NCBI GenBank assembly: GCA_017500745.1
Contig: JAFVYE010000116.1
Span: forward strand, 1-6,768
Length of the DNA: 6,768 nucleotides
Direction: 5' to 3'
Source of the DNA: Clostridia bacterium
Lineage (GTDB): Bacteria > Bacillota > Clostridia > Christensenellales > CAG-917
Below, piece after piece: positions 5,549-6,768 of the stretch. Position numbers and translations under genes: made by a program. Under the pieces are notes generated by a model. It had not been told where the DNA came from. It was given only the letters and a program-made list of their open reading frames with translations, and searched no databases. Position 1 is the first letter of the stretch, and each line of letters begins with the position of its first letter.

Positions 5549-6768
5549 TTATTTTCCACAAAGCTCGCTGATGAGCATGTCCTTTTCAACTTGTTCTGCA
5601 ATGGTCAGGGTGTCGCCTTGGCCTGCTCTTGTCTTGTCGTTGAAATATCTGATGCGAGCAAGCTTCTTGTCCGTCACCTTGTAGGCACAAGATGCGATGA
5701 ATGCGCACACAAACAACAATCCAACTGCCACACCAATGAATATGCGCAGAGCTGTTGCCACGGTTGCGGGTTGTGTGACAACTTGGTCTGCGGTGTGCTC
5801 AATGTAGTTGGCTCCTGCAAGCACCCAACCAACTGATGCTGACGCCACAGCGGTTGTGATTGTTCTGCAAAAGGTCATAACTGCGCCCATACTGCCGGAG
5901 GGACGATCTCCCTTGACAAGCTCAACCACGTCCACGGTGTCGGGGAATATGAGCCAAGGCATAACTTGTGATCCGCCAAAGAAGAATCCCATGAGCACCA
6001 TGTCAATGATGACAATCCAAGGGCTCCAATTGGGTTGCACCATGACCATGACAATGACCGTTGCAATGAAACCGGGGATTGTAAAGCGATAAGCAAACTG
6101 CTTGCTACGCTTGCGCATATTGTAATATGCAAGAGGCACCGCAAGGGCTGCGCACACCATAAACGGACCAATGACAACAATAGAATTGTTGCCCATGTCA
6201 AGACCAAAGATTTCCATGCCGGCAAGGATGTTTTCACAGTAGTAGAGTGCCACTGCGCTGATGACGTCCATTGCAATATACGCGCACACGTACATTATAA
6301 GGTGTAGATAAAATGACTTGACCTTGATTGTGCCAAAATATTCCTTGACGTTGAGCTTCTCTTTTTTGTCATATTCATAGGGAGAGCGCTCCTTGACAAC
6401 GCATGCGCCCACCACCAGAGGCAAGGAGAAAAGTCCACCAAAGCCAAGGCAAAGGGTGAGATAGAAAGCAGTGTAACTGATTGCGCCGTCCTTCAATGCA
6501 GAAAGGAGCAAGCTGGGAAGCAAGAAACAAAGTCCTGCACTTGCAAGGTCAAACAACAGTTTGACAAGGTTGGCTTTGTTCCTTTCACGATAGTCGGGAG
6601 AGATGTCCGAACTCATGCTGTTGAAGGGCACTTGTGACAGAGATGACACCGAGCAATACACAAGATATGCCACGCACACCCAAACTGACTTTGCCACCTC
6701 GCCAAATCCCTGAATAGGAGCAAAAAGGAAAAGCATTGCAGGGATGATGAGGGCTCCACCTGCAATGA
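5549..6768 (-). CDS. GPH/MelB-family sugar:cation symporter, 5'-truncated by the window edge
   Basis: This is a membrane transporter of the glycoside-pentoside-hexuronide:cation family (MFS_2). 405 residues are visible. The frame stays open through 6766, so the ATG at 6736 is internal, and about 75-90 N-terminal residues (roughly TM1, TM2 and the start of TM3) lie outside. Family marks include the TM4 region VPFNSMSSDISPDYRERNKAN, in the place of the MelB segment around DIPFWSLVP and the following charged cytoplasmic turn. A second mark is the late P-D-T-V-D-V-V-E-L-x-x-G-x-R-x-x-G-S-M-G-A block, matching the family's DxxDxxE...G signature in the second half. About nine hydrophobic segments are visible. 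Where MelB has the cation-ligand Asp124, this protein appears to have Gln (codon 6632-6634), so MelB-like Na+ binding cannot be assumed. The substrate cannot be predicted. The stop lies 1 nt before the phosphoesterase start. Confidence 0.86.
   Translation of the reverse strand, partial: IAGGALIIPAMLFLFAPIQGFGEVAKSVWVCVAYLVYCSVSSLSQVPFNSMSSDISPDYRERNKANLVKLLFDLASAGLCFLLPSLLLSALKDGAISYTAFYLTLCLGFGGLFSLPLVVGACVVKERSPYEYDKKEKLNVKEYFGTIKVKSFYLHLIMYVCAYIAMDVISAVALYYCENILAGMEIFGLDMGNNSIVVIGPFMVCAALAVPLAYYNMRKRSKQFAYRFTIPGFIATVIVMVMVQPNWSPWIVIIDMVLMGFFFGGSQVMPWLIFPDTVDVVELVKGDRPSGSMGAVMTFCRTITTAVASASVGWVLAGANYIEHTADQVVTQPATVATALRIFIGVAVGLLFVCAFIASCAYKVTDKKLARIRYFNDKTRAGQGDTLTIAEQVEKDMLISELCGK

Noticed and set aside
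4564..5601. Longer phosphoesterase form starting at 5601
   Set aside because: The extra 18 residues overlap the transporter's 3' end in another frame and have no family similarity; the ATG at 5547 begins the conserved core.

Overview
The window is a single co-directional block on the minus strand, read from about 6768 down to 86. It has almost no intergenic space and ends at an intrinsic terminator at 53-82. In transcription order it carries a GPH/MelB-type sugar:cation symporter (5' end outside the window), a calcineurin-like metallophosphoesterase, four genes for a split, biotin-dependent, sodium-pumping oxaloacetate decarboxylase (carboxyltransferase alpha, small OadG/MmdD-like membrane subunit, biotin carrier, beta Na+ channel), a biotin-protein ligase, and a short orphan C-terminal piece of a RodA/FtsW-type SEDS protein. 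Gaps between genes are 1, 25, 10, 8, 8 and 1 nt, and the last pair overlaps by 11 nt, so one transcription unit is likely.

The core genes work together as follows (established for the families). The alpha subunit moves the carboxyl group of oxaloacetate onto biotin. The carrier brings carboxybiotin to the membrane beta subunit, which decarboxylates it and exports Na+. The small OadG-like protein holds the complex together. Biotin-protein ligase puts biotin on the carrier lysine. The block is therefore a nearly self-sufficient Na+ pump module with its own maturation enzyme. The symporter upstream could spend a cation gradient, but its substrate and coupling ion cannot be read from the sequence.

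The host is probably an anaerobic, fermentative bacterium, most likely a Bacillota/Clostridia-like gut organism. This rests on the alpha subunit lacking its own biotin domain, the purine-rich Shine-Dalgarno sites, moderate GC and the gene content; it is an inference and no species is proposed.

The core proteins are from well-known families. The parts least explained by ordinary annotation are: (1) a long, perfect GC-containing hairpin followed by a U-rich tract inside the first 28 codons of the biotin ligase gene, with a 10-bp direct repeat that permits an alternative fold; (2) the truncated SEDS fragment, which starts just after the region where the catalytic Asp of RodA should lie and uses the conserved GEV codons of the ligase as its ribosome-binding site; and (3) the linkage of a transporter and a purple-acid-phosphatase-like phosphoesterase to the Na+ pump. 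There is no stretch over 300 bases without a gene, and I saw no RNA genes, mobile elements or CRISPR arrays.
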